DNA from: Urechis unicinctus
Taxonomy: Eukaryota > Annelida > Polychaeta > Xenopneusta > Urechidae
NCBI GenBank assembly: GCA_034190875.2
Contig: CM067356.1
Location: forward strand, 55,901,848-55,965,847
Direction of reading: 5' to 3'
DNA length: 64,000 nt
Part shown: piece after piece, positions 31,606 through 43,339 of the stretch
How the letters are laid out: each line of letters starts with the position of its first letter
Position numbering within the stretch: the first letter of the stretch is position 1
The notes under the pieces: generated by a model
Told to the model about the DNA's origin: nothing
The model's database searches: none
The model's input: only the letters and a program-made list of their open reading frames with translations
Translations under genes and position numbers: made by a program

Positions 31606-32717
31606 ATGAAAACTACAAGAAGAAGCTCGTGGATCAAATTTGTGGCTGTTTTAGGTACAGGCTTTCTGACCATTATTTTGACACAGATAAAGCTTGATGT
31701 TGGTACGGGTCTTCTAAGCCCATCAGTGATTGCAGCAAACCTTGGATGGCGTCCACCACCCAACCATGTGAACACCAAAGGGACACCCTATGTCCGTGCA
31801 TGTACCCCAAACATACCTTATGAATTCGAGGATGAAGTCGACTTCAGAATTATTGTCATCACTTACAATCGGGCAAAATCTCTTCAAACATTGCTGGGTA
31901 CACTGAATGAACTGGTCATTGGCAACGATACTGCTGTCCTTGAGATATTCTTGGATCGTGATACCAATAATGAGATTTCAAATGAAACTCTTCAAACAGC
32001 AATCGATTTTGACTGGAAAGTTGGTGGCCGAAAAGATGTTTTTGTATGGAAGGAACATGCAGGACTCTATGGACAGTGGATAGATTCGTGGCGCCCAAAA
32101 CCTGGAACAAAGGAAATTGCATTGATCATTGAAGATGATCTCAGCGTTTCACCTTGGGCGTATAAATGGTTGAAAGCTGCGCATGCGCACTATGATAACA
32201 GAGCTGGTATCGCTGGTTACTCACTCTTCAGCGGAAAAATGCCAACTGCAATCGGTCGTAAGCCAATCAAAGTAACACCATATGACGTCTCTTATATGTA
32301 CAAGATAGTTGGTTCATTCGGTTTCTCACCACACCCCACACACTGGACACATTTCCAAGATTGGTACCACGAAGCAATCAAAAACAAAACGTTCCACCCT
32401 TATGTACCTGGAACTTTGATGACGAAGTGGTATGAGAGTTTTGAACGGAACGGAAGGGCAAGCTCGATGTGGGAAATGTGGTTTATATGGTACACCGACA
32501 AGCACAACCTCTACTGCGTTTTTAAAACATAGACGGATTATCTGGAAAATCGGCTTCGTACTTGATTGAAAATCGACACGAACCAGGTTTACATTGGCAC
32601 GGGAAAGGATTGGAAAAAGCAGCCAAACTACTCATGGACTGGGACGAAGCCTATGTGAAATTTCCGAATTGTACAAAGAGGTTAGATTACAATGGTGATA
32701 TAAGCCTGGCTGAGTGA
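31606..32717 (+). CDS. GT-A-fold glycosyltransferase-like type II membrane protein, broken by one frameshift
   Basis: The first frame runs from ATG 31606 to TAG 32530-32532 (308 codons). The protein begins with a short basic tail (KTTRR), then a hydrophobic anchor at about residues 11-28, a proline-rich stem, and a Rossmann-like start (RIIVITYNRAKSL, 81-93). EDD at 176-178 in ALIIEDDLSVSPWAYKWL resembles the metal/nucleotide-sugar EDD of GnT-I (GT13). N-glycosylation sequons are at N107, N126 and N260. This predicts a Golgi/ER lumenal transferase; the sugar and acceptor are unknown. Near 32519-32527 (five T, four A) the frame is lost: from 32529 the -1 frame continues for 62 codons, including ENRHEPGLHWHGKGLEKAAK, to TGA 32715-32717. 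One missing A would explain it, giving about 370 residues. It is a recent inactivating deletion, a polymorphism or an assembly indel. The UUU-AAA-ACA phasing does not fit a standard -1 slippery heptamer. The coding region has no intron and is richer in GC than its surroundings. Confidence 0.85.
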
Positions 32718-32804
32718 ATTACTGTTGTTATGAAAAAGATATAATGTTTCACCATTAAGTAAGCAAGCAATAATATTGTATGTAATGAATGTGCAACAAT
32801 AATG

Positions 32805-32917
32805 ATTAAAGTGGAAGCTTATGCGTGTCCGGTTTGGCAATCTATCTTCAGCAATTGTTTTGCTTAGAGAACTGTTTACTATTCCACATGTACGACCCTC
32901 TCAGTGCAATGAATAAA
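32805..32917 (+). terminator. Candidate poly(A) signals for the glycosyltransferase gene
   Basis: ATTAAA at 32805-32810 is followed by GT-rich sequence (GCGTGTCCGGTTTGG, about 32824-32838). A canonical AATAAA lies at 32912-32917. Both are within 200 nt of the stop at 32717. The first has the better downstream element. Confidence 0.5.
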
Positions 32918-33990
32918 GATTAGTGATGGACTGAGTATGTTATCCAACTTAAGCAATAATTGACAACGTACATCTATTTTATTGTCAGCTAATTTCTGTT
33001 TACACTCATAAATGTTGCATAGTACAGTTTAAATATGGTTTATAAAACTTTTTATGCAAGAGGCTTCACAATGTATCGAGCGTTTTCCATTAACTCCAAC
33101 GAATACGGATCGCTCATTGAATATCCATATATTACACTGTGGCACTAATTGTTAGAATCTGTAAACGAACTATGTGTGACTCTAAATGAAACATACTTTG
33201 TTCAGAACACTGGTGTAGATTCGTCAACGTGCTCTATCGAAAAAGGTACCAATACCATAATTTATGTCCAATCAGAGCGTTTAATGTTTGAAAGAAATAC
33301 CATTGTTGGCAAATTGTGGACAAAACTGGTTTTGCTTGTCAGTAGTGAGTTTATCTTATGGCTTAAACTACATTGACTCTGCCTTATGTTTGATATTTCC
33401 AAATAATATTTGACCCCTTAACCTAAAAGTAGATGATCAGTGTGATAAGGTCACTTAATATGATATCTAGTGGTGTCCTACCTTAAATAATTTGACAAGT
33501 TTTGTACATTGCCAAAGATGCTGGTTAGAATTATGTCCTCATATACTTACATAACAACATATATGATTCTTGTAATCCAGTGTTGGGTTGAAATTACGTC
33601 AATGCATTAATCGATTATACATCCAGACATGGGGCCCACTCTTCGTAGCTGGGCATAAATGGTGAGTATATACCTGCTTTTTAAGATTCAACTTCTCACT
33701 GGTGTCCCATGCGATGGTTAATGCAGTGCAGTAAAATGTATGGAAAGTAACCAACAATTCTAGGTTCGATACAATGTATCAATATATGTTCATATATGAA
33801 ACATAGTCAAATGGCGTCTGGTTAGGCCAAGAATATGAACAAACAGTGTTACCCTTATACAATACACACAAACAGTGAATTCAACAATTTCGATCAATAA
33901 TTGCTGACTACGCAGCACTGTATATCGCTGAATATGGTGGGTATATTGATCGGGAGTAGCGAATGTGTTGTGAGTCATGCATGAGCGCCA
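32918..33990. other. No recognisable feature
   Basis: AT-rich intergenic sequence. The 75-codon open frame at 33149-33376 shows no motif. Confidence 0.4.
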
Positions 33991-33999
33991 GATGGTAAT

Positions 34000-34560
34000 T
34001 GGAATTACGTTCTATTCTAGCTCCTGATTGATCCATTAATTATCCATCCATTGATAGGATTGGCGATAATATAACAATTGCCCTTTTGGCCGCTCGAAAT
34101 GCCCTTTTGGAATAAGATTGCTATTCGATAAGTAATTGAGATTCCCACCGGCTGTATAACGTATCAAGTATTCATCAATTGATTACTAAAATATCATTGT
34201 CGGGCTATCCTTTCGTCCATACAAACAACATACCAGCAAGCTGTCAACTAGTATGTCACGTCCAACTTCTTGTGTTGCTATCTTCGTATGTAAACCATGA
34301 TGAGAGGGAGTACCCACTTTAAACATGAACCTTAGAACTTTCTTAACCGGGTGTGAAAGATACACACTATCAAAGTGAAGAGTCACCCGCGATCATCACC
34401 GGCTAATGTGGCATGATGCAGTGCCAAGTGGGTGGCTATAAAGCATTATTATCGCTTTCATGACGCAATAGAAAGTCGCAAGCAATACTGAACACTGGCT
34501 GTTCGTATGAGATAACCAGACTATGATACTTCCATAATAAGCATGTGCGGTTTGGTTAAT
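34000..34560 (+). repeat. Block A, diverged partial copy 3
   Basis: 34010-34325 aligns with 1085-1350 and 26345-26640, sharing TCCATTGATAGGATTGGCGA, TTTTGGAATAAG, GTCGGGCTATC and AACATACCAGCAA-type stretches, but with far more differences than between copies 1 and 2. A weaker match near TATGATACTTCC (about 34530) continues it. The (TA)n tract at 35237 sits about as far downstream as in the other copies. An older insertion of the same element is the likely explanation. Confidence 0.75.
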
Positions 34561-35235
34561 GAGTTTATTTGATGGACTGTGCGCTTGATTCGCTTAATGC
34601 ATTTTCAGTTCGAAATGCTAAGGTAGTATAATAATCTGTTATAAATACAAATGAATATATCGGATGTGTAATAATACTATGATCCCGTCTTTTTGCGCCT
34701 TCCGTCGTCAGTTCCAAGCACTGAAACAAATAGGTGAACACTTTTAGCCAATTTACTCGAATTACAACTTATGCAATAACTTATGCAATAACAGCCCACT
34801 CCAATGCTCAATTAGATAATTATGAGTTTTAATTGGTAATAAAACTTAAGCACATGTTTGTGTAATTAATCTGTAATTGAAACATTAAGGGTTTTATGTG
34901 AGACAATTACCGGTAGGTGTCGCTATTACTTTGTGCGATCACAATACTAATAAGAATACATATGAAATCAGAATGACGGAACACTGGGATTTGAATATTA
35001 TTGCAATAGCGAAATGAAGATTTATTCCGCTAGCAGCGGTATCTGCGGGTAGTAACGAAAATAAATTCAGACCACGAATATGCATGCATACGTTTGATCG
35101 CATTGTATGATTACACAGACGCACATCTGTTGTATTGTGAATTCAGTGATCAGTAACGCTCCTGAAAACACATGAAACCGCTGTATATTGTGTGAATCTC
35201 TGCTTGGGCTTGGTCGTAGCAGAACATGACAAATT

Positions 35236-35601
<366 letters not shown>

Positions 35602-35611
35602 GGTCCGACCA

Positions 35612-35895
35612 TTTTGGTACAATTCACCGACTACTTTGGCCCATACTTACATTTTGGTCGACGATCATGGGGCCAAAATAGTCAGCGTCATCTCATAGGC
35701 TTATACAACTGCGCTTCCCCACCAAATTGTAACTTTGCTTGCTACTGCTCCGCCTGAGGTTGGAATCTTATTATTCGGGGTAACTATCCACTTTTTCTTG
35801 GCATTAAGTGCCTTTGCCTGAATTTACATTTTGGCCTCAACGACCATTTTGGCCATGTTGAATAATCGGTCATTATTTGGCTTTGTTCGATGTAT
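35612..35895. repeat. Cluster of ATTTTGG(C/T) motifs with a fold-back
   Basis: GACTACTTTGGCCC (about 35629-35642) and GGGCCAAAATAGTC (about 35670-35683) form a 13-of-14 inverted repeat with a loop of about 28 nt. Nearby are repeated CCATTTTGG, CATTTTGGTCG, ATTTTGGCCTC, CCATTTTGGCC and TTATTTGGC words. It lies immediately next to the (TA)n tract. Confidence 0.5.
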
Positions 35896-36288
35896 ATTTG
35901 CTTCAAACTTAGATTCATGATTTGTGTGACTTTTAACTTCAATGAACAATTCTTTGTTTTAAATTATCGATTGAAATGAAGAACATACAAATTTTGAATG
36001 AATATATAAATCAGCAGTTTAACGAATAACGGGCGGCACACACTCAAATATCTTTACGAAGGGATATAAATAAAATGGCAATTTTACTGGGAAATCCGGG
36101 GTTGTAAGACTTTGTCAACTCATTCTTGGTGTTTTTTTTTCTCGATATATATCCGTCTGAAAGTATTTTATTTAGGTAAATATAAGAACAAATGTAGCAC
36201 TTAAGCTGGGATTTCGAAAACGCAGATCAGCATTCAAAAAGTTAAAGTTTGGGGAATCTCACTGAATGGAGATACCGGTTTTCTCGAT

Positions 36289-36631
36289 CTATGATGTGTA
36301 AAGTTTCAAGTAATAAATGAAAACATATCGTATCAACGTACTGTTTTTAACAAGGGAATAATTAGCCAGATTGTTTTGTGTTATCAGTTTGCTCATGTCG
36401 TAAAATCCAACTGTCCCCACGAACTCATCCGCGGGCTCAAGCTGAAGGTTTATTTTGGGATTGTAATAATTCCAGCTTGCCACACCGCATGGAATTTCCG
36501 GTACACGAGCGAATATAAACAAAGCCTTTCAAAGGCGATCGGTCAGCCATGACCATTTTACACGCTCTGTTTCCATGCGATTCTCGCTCGGTCAGTATGA
36601 TTCCAACGTTTATAGATTGAATATCATTCAT
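36289..36631 (-). other. Two overlapping minus-strand frames, coding-like but unassigned
   Basis: 36437-36631 has ATG and includes ILTERESHGNRACKMVMADR. 36289-36522 in another frame includes PADEFVGTVGFYDMSKL. The segment is richer in GC than its surroundings and the peptides look less random than most here. No family was recognised and no clear donor or acceptor joins the two frames. It may be a short exon, a promoter-proximal region or chance. Confidence 0.2.
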
Positions 36632-36699
36632 GTGACAATGAACGTTATTGTTGCGGGAAGAAATTTCGTGTACGACAAATTATGAAATACCCGTAGTTT

Positions 36700-36975
36700 A
36701 CAGTGGTTAGCGAGCTTCACTGGGCTGTTCGCACGTGGGCTATACGGTTCACAGGTTCACACTCACACTTACCGATCACTAGCCCAACAGACCAGGAGTC
36801 GATCGGGTACTCCCTTCTTCAAGAGGGAGCGTAAGCTTCACTTGGTTCATAAGAGCTACCGATCACTAACATTATTCCAACGGCGAACAATACCCAGATA
36901 CCACGATAATGTTACTAGATGCCTGCAGCTTGGTTAGACAGATCTGCCGATTACCATTGATTGAAAAAAAAAATG
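36700..36975 (+). mobile_element. Possible tRNA-derived SINE-like segment
   Basis: CAGTGGTTAGCGAGC (about 36701-36715) resembles a Pol III A box. About 40 nt later, CAGGTTCACACTC (36751-36763) resembles a B box. The segment runs about 270 bp and ends in ATTGAAAAAAAAAATG (about 36960-36975), an A-rich tail. ACCGATCACTA is repeated inside it (about 36770 and 36858). It has no second copy in this window, so family status is unproven. Confidence 0.3.
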
Positions 36976-37321
36976 TATTTCCTAACGTTCATTTAACCGT
37001 ATTGGCTATTGCCATTGGCCATTATAGCGAACGGCTTTTGCGCCATCTGTCAGATGTAAACATTGCCTGATCTTGACAGCGGACATGCGCTCCGGTATCA
37101 CAATAACCCAAACGCTCCAATTCGGTTGTTGAGTAAGGTAGGGGATTCTGATTCCAGGATCATCCATCCCACTCGTCTTCAGACTTTATGCCCTGTAACT
37201 CACAATGTTGTATGGTGGACTATGCCACTTATAAGGTAATATTTATGGACCAATAGGCAGGAGTCATTAATAGTTATGCTCCTCAGCACAGTTTTGTCCT
37301 GTTAATCTGTCTGCTTGTAAA

Positions 37322-37800
37322 CTTTTGGTATCACATTTTTAATAATACAAGCCACTGTTATATTGATTGTCACTTACAAACAAAATATCAGCCCTTTGTG
37401 ACCTTATTATTGAAAAATAATCTCTTAGCTATGTTAACCATATAGGGAATACCAGTCTCAAATTAATCATGAACCACTCTTATATTGACCATTACTTACA
37501 AAGTAAATATCAGCTGTGCATGACCTTTTGTTCCTGAGAGATTTACATAATGGGGAATAATTCTTGATGGCACATTTTCTTATAATACAAGCTAGCAACT
37601 CCTCATTGACCAAATCTTCCTGCATAACCTTTGACCCCTGGATTATTATTAAATAATATTCTGTGCCTATAAACCCAATGGGATATTAAAAGTTTTGATG
37701 TCACAAATTGTTATAAATTAAGCTAGTGATCTCAAATCCTTCAAAGGGCCTTTTCATGTCAGTATCTCTTTGGTAACTAGAAATCAGATCTGTATGGTCA
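37322..37800 (+). repeat. Degenerate tandem repeat, unit about 114-130 bp
   Basis: Four diverged units start near 37330, 37456, 37570 and 37700. Each has a TCACATTTTTNATAATACAAGC-like start, then TATTGACCATTACTTACAAA-like and TGACCTTTGACCCC-like stretches. The units have drifted strongly and read as non-coding. Confidence 0.65.
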
Positions 37801-38631
37801 TTGACCTCAGCCAAAATGTTAGGATTATTATCAATTATACTGGTCAAGTGAAAAATGGGGTTTATCATGTCCTTATATTCTGGCAAACTTTAACTTATAG
37901 CTTTATGGCTTTTGACCTCTGAAGTGCTAAATTAAAGCAAATTAAAATTTCTTGTTCCAGGAAAAATGTTTTTAATAGCTCATGGGTGTTTGGGTGAATC
38001 ATTTCTAAAAAACTTAAATTATTTGGCTTAAATGCTACAACTATTTGCAAAACTACTTGGCAATGGACTATTGATGCCAGACAAGTGGGTTTGGGGGTTA
38101 TTGTTCAGCCCTGGTGTATCATTGAATACAATGTTATGCTATAAAAGCTATATTTAAATGCTGTCATAACTTGTTAATACAAATCGTGCAAAAAGAAGCA
38201 GAGTTCAATAGCCATGGCCTTCTGTCTTTATTGTAAGGCAGTTAGATTGACTAAGTGTTTGCGATGACATTTTGCCTAGCAGCTCTCATGATATGGTATG
38301 AACTGCTTTACCTACTGTTCTGGGTTTAATATTATGGACCCATCTCAATTGATCATATTGGAGATTCATATCCGCTGTGGTGGTTTATCAGCCCTATTTG
38401 GGAAATTTATTTGTTCAAGATGGGCAACAGTATCAGCTATCCAAACATCACAATTATGCTCATCTATCTCTGCAAGATACCTCCTCATAACAAAGGGAGC
38501 AGTGTTTTGCTTTAGGGCCACTAGGCTCTTGCTTAGTGAAAAGAAATATTCTTTAGTCTTATCATTTCATAACATTTGGTGATATGAGATAAATGTATAG
38601 TTAAAGATAAAAATAGTGAGGAGGTCATGTG

Positions 38632-40148
38632 GGGCTTCATCTACCAGGGTTGTAGCTTTACCAATATTTTGGCTTCACCAATGTTGTGGCTTCACCAGTG
38701 TTGTGGCTTTACCAATATTGTGGCTTCACCAATACTGTGGCTTCACCAAAATTTGGCTTCACCAATGTTGTGGCTTCATCAATGTTATTGCTTCATCATT
38801 TTTTGGGATTCACCAATGTTGTGACTTCACCAGTGTTTTGGCTTCATCAATATTGTGGCTTCATCAATATTGTGGCTTCACCAATACTGTGGCTTCACCA
38901 ATAACATAGCTTCACCCATACTGTGGCTTCACGGTTCACCAATATTTGGCTTCACCAATGTTGTGGCTTCATCAATGTTATCCCTTCATCAATATTTTGG
39001 CTTCACCAATGTTGCGGCTTCACCAGTGTTGTAGCTTAACCAATATTTTGGCTTCACCAATGTTGTGGCTTCACCAGTGTTGTGGCTTTACCAATACTGT
39101 GGCTTCACCAAAATTTGGCTTCACCAATGTTGTGGCTTCATCAATGTTATTGCTTCATCATTTTTTGGGATTCACCAATGTTGTGGCTTCACCAGTGTTT
39201 TGGCTTCATCAATATTGTGGCTTCATCAATATTGTGGCTTCACCAATACTGTGGCTTCACCAATAACATAGCTTCACCCATACTGTGGCTTCACGGTTCA
39301 CCAATATTTGGCTTCACCAATGTTGTGGCTTCATCAATGTTATCCCTTCATCAATATTTTGGCTTCACCAATGTTGCGGCTTCACCAGTGTTGTAGCTTA
39401 ACCAATATTTTGGCTTCACCAATGTTGTGGCTTCATCAGTGTTGTGGCTTTACCTATATTGTGACCTAACCACTAACGTGGCTTCACCAATACTGTGGCT
39501 TCACCAATGTTGTGGCATCATCAATGTTGTGGCTTAACCAATATTGTGGCTTTACCACTACTGTGGCTTTACTAAGATTGCGGCTTCACCAATGTTGTAG
39601 CTTCACCAGTGTTGTGGCTTAACCAATACTGTAGCTTCATCATGATTGTGGCTTCATCAATATTTTGGCTTCACCAATGTTGTGGCTTAAACAATACTGT
39701 GGCTTCACCAATATTGTGGCTTCACCAATACTGTGGTTGTATCAATGTTTCGGCTTCACCAAAGTTGTGGCTTTACCAGTGTTGTGACTTCAGCAATATT
39801 GTGGCTTCAGCAATATTGTGGCTTAAACAATACTGTGGCTTCACCAATATTGTGGCCTCACCAATACTGTGGTTTTATCAATTTTTGGGCTTCACCAATG
39901 TTGTGGCTTTACCAGTGTTGTGACTTCACCAATATTGTGGCTTCAGCAATATTGAAACTTCATCAATATTGTGGCTTCACCAATATTGTGGCTTCACCAA
40001 TATTGCGGCTTCTACAATACTGTTGCTTCACCAATATTGTGGCTTCACCAATACTGTGGCTTCACCAATATTGTGGCTTCACAAATTTTGTGACTTCATC
40101 AATGTTGTGGCTTCATCAATGTTGTGGCTTCATCAATGTTTTGGCTTC
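38632..40148 (+). repeat. 1.5-kb minisatellite, 17-bp unit TGTGGCTTCACCAATAT
   Basis: Roughly 90 units of a 17-bp repeat, with frequent variants (CAATGT, CAGTGT, CATCAAT, TTACC, TAACC). Because 17 is not a multiple of 3, each forward frame cycles through the same 17-residue peptide (about WLHQYCGFTNTVASPIL). All three forward frames are therefore open over long stretches, up to 165 codons at 39733-40230. The reverse strand meets TGA every 51 nt. A longer duplication is also present: 38741-39006 recurs at 39103-39425 with an offset of 362 bp, including the odd CATCATTTTTTGGGATTCA unit. This is simple repeat, not a protein gene, although transcription is possible. Confidence 0.97.
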
Positions 40149-40454
40149 TCTTTTTTATCATATTTCGTTGAGATATATCAATCACTGGGGCTTAAAAAGA
40201 CATGTTATGTCTAAATGTAATTTTTGTTAAAACCATAAGAATGACCAAAATGACCGAAACAATGAGTATTATCTGTATTTGTTGTGTGTGAGTATGACTT
40301 CAACAGTCTGTTTAAGTAGAAGTTTTTTATCAAAAGTTCTGTTTACCCATTATGACTGTTAGGCTCCACCTTTTATGTATGCACCTGTGTATAGTGGCTC
40401 ATTGTTGTACACTTAATCTGCTCTGTATTTATCTGCAATTCATATCACCTCCTC
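40149..40454. other. Non-coding flank between tandem arrays
   Basis: AT-rich sequence. Nothing recognised apart from short accidental frames. Confidence 0.4.
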
Positions 40455-40566
40455 ATCACCAGCCCAGCATGACACAGACCTGGGGTTCTTTTTATTACCA
40501 GCCAGTCGTTACACTAACCTGGGGTTCTTGTCACCAGCCCAGTATGTCACTGACCTGGGGTTCTCC
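40455..40566 (+). repeat. Three-unit tandem repeat (36-40 bp)
   Basis: Units begin with TCACCAGCCCAG, TTACCAGCCAGT and TCACCAGCCCAG at 40455, 40495 and 40531. Each ends in (G/A)ACCTGGGGTTCT. Confidence 0.9.
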
Positions 40567-40612
40567 TAACATGGCATCTTTTTTGTTTGGAGGGGTAGAA
40601 TTTCTTGAGGCC

Positions 40613-40678
40613 AGTTAACATCTAAAATGGCCACCCGTCACCAGGACAGGTCACGACGGGTGGCCATTTTAGTTAACT
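40613..40678. repeat. Strong inverted repeat / hairpin (18-bp perfect stem)
   Basis: CTAAAATGGCCACCCGTC (40622-40639) and its exact complement GACGGGTGGCCATTTTAG (40655-40672) are separated by a 15-nt spacer. GTTAAC flanks both sides (with a 2-nt bulge on the left), extending the pairing. It resembles a short fold-back element, or a cruciform / RNA hairpin. Confidence 0.9.
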
Positions 40679-40679
40679 T

Positions 40680-42490
40680 TCAGCCCTGTTACTGATGACT
40701 GAACTAAGCTCTCTGGGCTGTAGACTTATTCTGAACATCTGGCTTTGTCACATAATCATCTCCAGATGAACATCAGATATGTATGTCCTCATCTTCACTA
40801 TATACTGATTTTCAGATGTGCACAATTGTAAATGTGACCTCAGGTTAAGGGTAAAGAGAGCTGACTTATGTGGATGAGACACCATTTTATCAGTGGTTAA
40901 GTGACAGATGGAAGTGCACCATAGCCAACCCAGGGGAGCAGTCAAGCATTAAATTTTAGTATATTTATCAATGCTAAGCTCCATAGCAACCTTCCTGGTG
41001 GTCACTAGTCAATGCCTGTTATCTCGATAACCAGAAAGAGAATGTTAAAGTTGCCATCAGTGGTCAATGAATGAAGGTAACATTAATTATTGATGGATGG
41101 GCGGTTTGTTATTGGTTATATAATTGCAGTTTAAGTGCATATTGGTAAGATCAGGCTTACAATGTGTTTTAACAATATTCTATTAGTTTATATTCAAATG
41201 TAGATTCAGTTTCTGCCACATGAGAGAAATTAGTTTTTACTTCATTTACTTAATAACAAGAGATTGATTCATGTGACATGTTGTATTGATGATCAATCTT
41301 ATCAGGTTGGTAAGAATTAATGTTGTGTAATGTTTTACACTGACTTCCTTTAGTTCTTATGATATAAGACTGATAGGCAGTATGATAAGTTAACTTTGTG
41401 TGTGTAACAGAATGTGCAACTATAGCTGGGACACAGAAGGAGAATCATCTTTTGCTTAATCATGTGGACAAGCTGTTGTATGGATTCACTAATTTGGTCC
41501 TAATGGAAACCCACCAAGACTGGACCTCTTGAAAGTTTATTGCTGATAGCGCAACATAAGGCGCTGTTGTCGAAGTTCCTGCTGATCATGTTCAAATTTA
41601 TCTGTAGATATGCTTTGCTTGATAATGATATCCTGATAATTGATTTACTTATATTGTTAATCCTTATGAGGTCAGTACATTCAGTCCATTAAGTCAATTT
41701 ATTCAGCTGAATCAACTCTGAATGCCTATATTGTGGATACATTTTTGTGTAGATTTTAAGTGACCCTCGATAGGCAAGTGAACAGCAATCAAAGTTTAAT
41801 AATCAACAAAACAAATTCGTCTTCTGCCTAGTCCTGACCTTAACAAATCCTTCAGCACATTGCCTGCAGATGCTGCTGTTTTTTTTAATTTTGTAACTAC
41901 ATGTTATTATGTGGCAAACTGAATAAAGGTGATATATTTAAAACTTAAAGATTGTTTAATCCATGTTTGAATCATGGTGTCCTAAGGGGATTTATATCAT
42001 TCACACTGAAAGATGGGATTCAGTTTAATTCTCAAAATAAATCTAATGTAAGGCAAGACAATAATGCTCTTTCGTGAACAGATAAAACATGTAATAAAGA
42101 ATGCACAATTAATCAATTGGAGGTCAGTTTGACATTTGATGAAGCAAATTGTGAATAGATACATTAATTTATGCAGTTGGACACATCATTATATGACATG
42201 CACATACTTTGATTAGTGCCCTGTTGCCTAAACTTCTCGGCTGGTTTGCATGATTGCAGTTAACATTTAACAATACGAAAATAAATTATTGAACCATATA
42301 ATATAAGAGCGAGGACTGGGTTCATAACGCTATGTGATGCTGCCTCCACTGCTCCGTGTCATTCACTATATAGCTAGCTAGCTGCTCAGAACTTCACAGA
42401 ATCCTGTCAACCCGACCGATTTGGGCGACACCCAAATAGCTTCAGTCGAAAGTTATTTGCTCTCAAATTACCATATCTTATTTGCCTTTC
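40680..42490. other. No gene recognised
   Basis: Non-coding sequence. An AATAAA (about 41930) follows a T-rich stretch (41879-41888), but I see no upstream coding region to which it belongs. A TTTGGG-CGACA-CCCAAA hairpin is at about 42420-42436. Confidence 0.4.
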
Positions 42491-42494
42491 ATTT

Positions 42495-42834
42495 ACTATA
42501 TATAAACACTTCTTCTTTCATTTAATTGGAATTGATTTAAGATTATCACCTTTGCTGTTTTTGTTGCACCAAATTTAAGCGGATTTTGCAACTTTGGCCA
42601 TGTGCGGCAAGACTGTCGCCATGTCGCACGGAGATAAATAGAGACAGCTGTTTGGACTCTCCCGATTCAAGAGACGAGAGATGCTGTCCAGCATCGTTGA
42701 CAGACAGATTACAGTGTTCAGAGTGGTTAAATAACATTAATCCGCCCAAAGAAATCGATATGTATTATAGTTACAGCAATAACTTCAATGATAGCAGTTT
42801 AATAATCCATGAATCAGAATATAAATAGGTTAAA
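42495..42834 (+). other. TATA-like box followed by an unassigned 80-codon frame
   Basis: ACTATATATAAAC (about 42494-42506) is a good TATA-box match. About 90 nt on, a GC-richer segment is open on the + strand (42586-42831, CPASLTDRLQCSEWLNNINP) and on the minus strand (42546-42749). The + frame lacks an early ATG; the first ATG (42600) is in another frame and stops after 12 codons. Possibly a promoter and first exon, possibly chance. Confidence 0.2.
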
Positions 42835-43339
42835 ATATATGACCTACGTGCATTTTTGACTTGGAATCGTCCGTGCTCCAATATTAGAGACGACAATCTT
42901 CAGAATGTTAAGTATCAATAATTCTTGTTAAAACTCGCAGTACCTAAGTATCTTGCGAGGGTGATTACTATTTCTCCTGGAAGGGTAATTACGCATGGTA
43001 ATTATTATGACAAACGCCTATAAGCTGACGTGTGACGTTACCTTAATGGCTACAAGGAAAGCGAAATGCAATGAAAATTTAGTTAACGCAGTGATTGCGG
43101 CCATCCGGGCGTGTGGGCTACGACTGAATATTTATTAAGATATCACATCTATATAAGAGAAGTACGTTCTCCTGAAGCCCGAACATATTTGTGTAATTTA
43201 GCATCAACCGCTTGGTCGCCATAGCAATATGCGTCTTCGGTCATCGCCAACGTCGGCTACTGTGTCACAATAATGAAGCAATACAAGAACGTCGCAACGT
43301 GGCAAAAGATGAGTCGTTACCATGAATGCGAAATGCGTC

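Noticed and set aside
32518-32532. Programmed -1 frameshift in the glycosyltransferase gene
   Set aside because: The codons are UUU-AAA-ACA in the zero frame, which does not fit the X-XXY-YYZ slippery pattern; a lost base is simpler.
38616-40230. Repetitive proteins of 65-165 residues (WLHQYCGFTN repeats)
   Set aside because: They follow from the 17-bp minisatellite, which is stop-free in all forward frames; no flanking gene structure.
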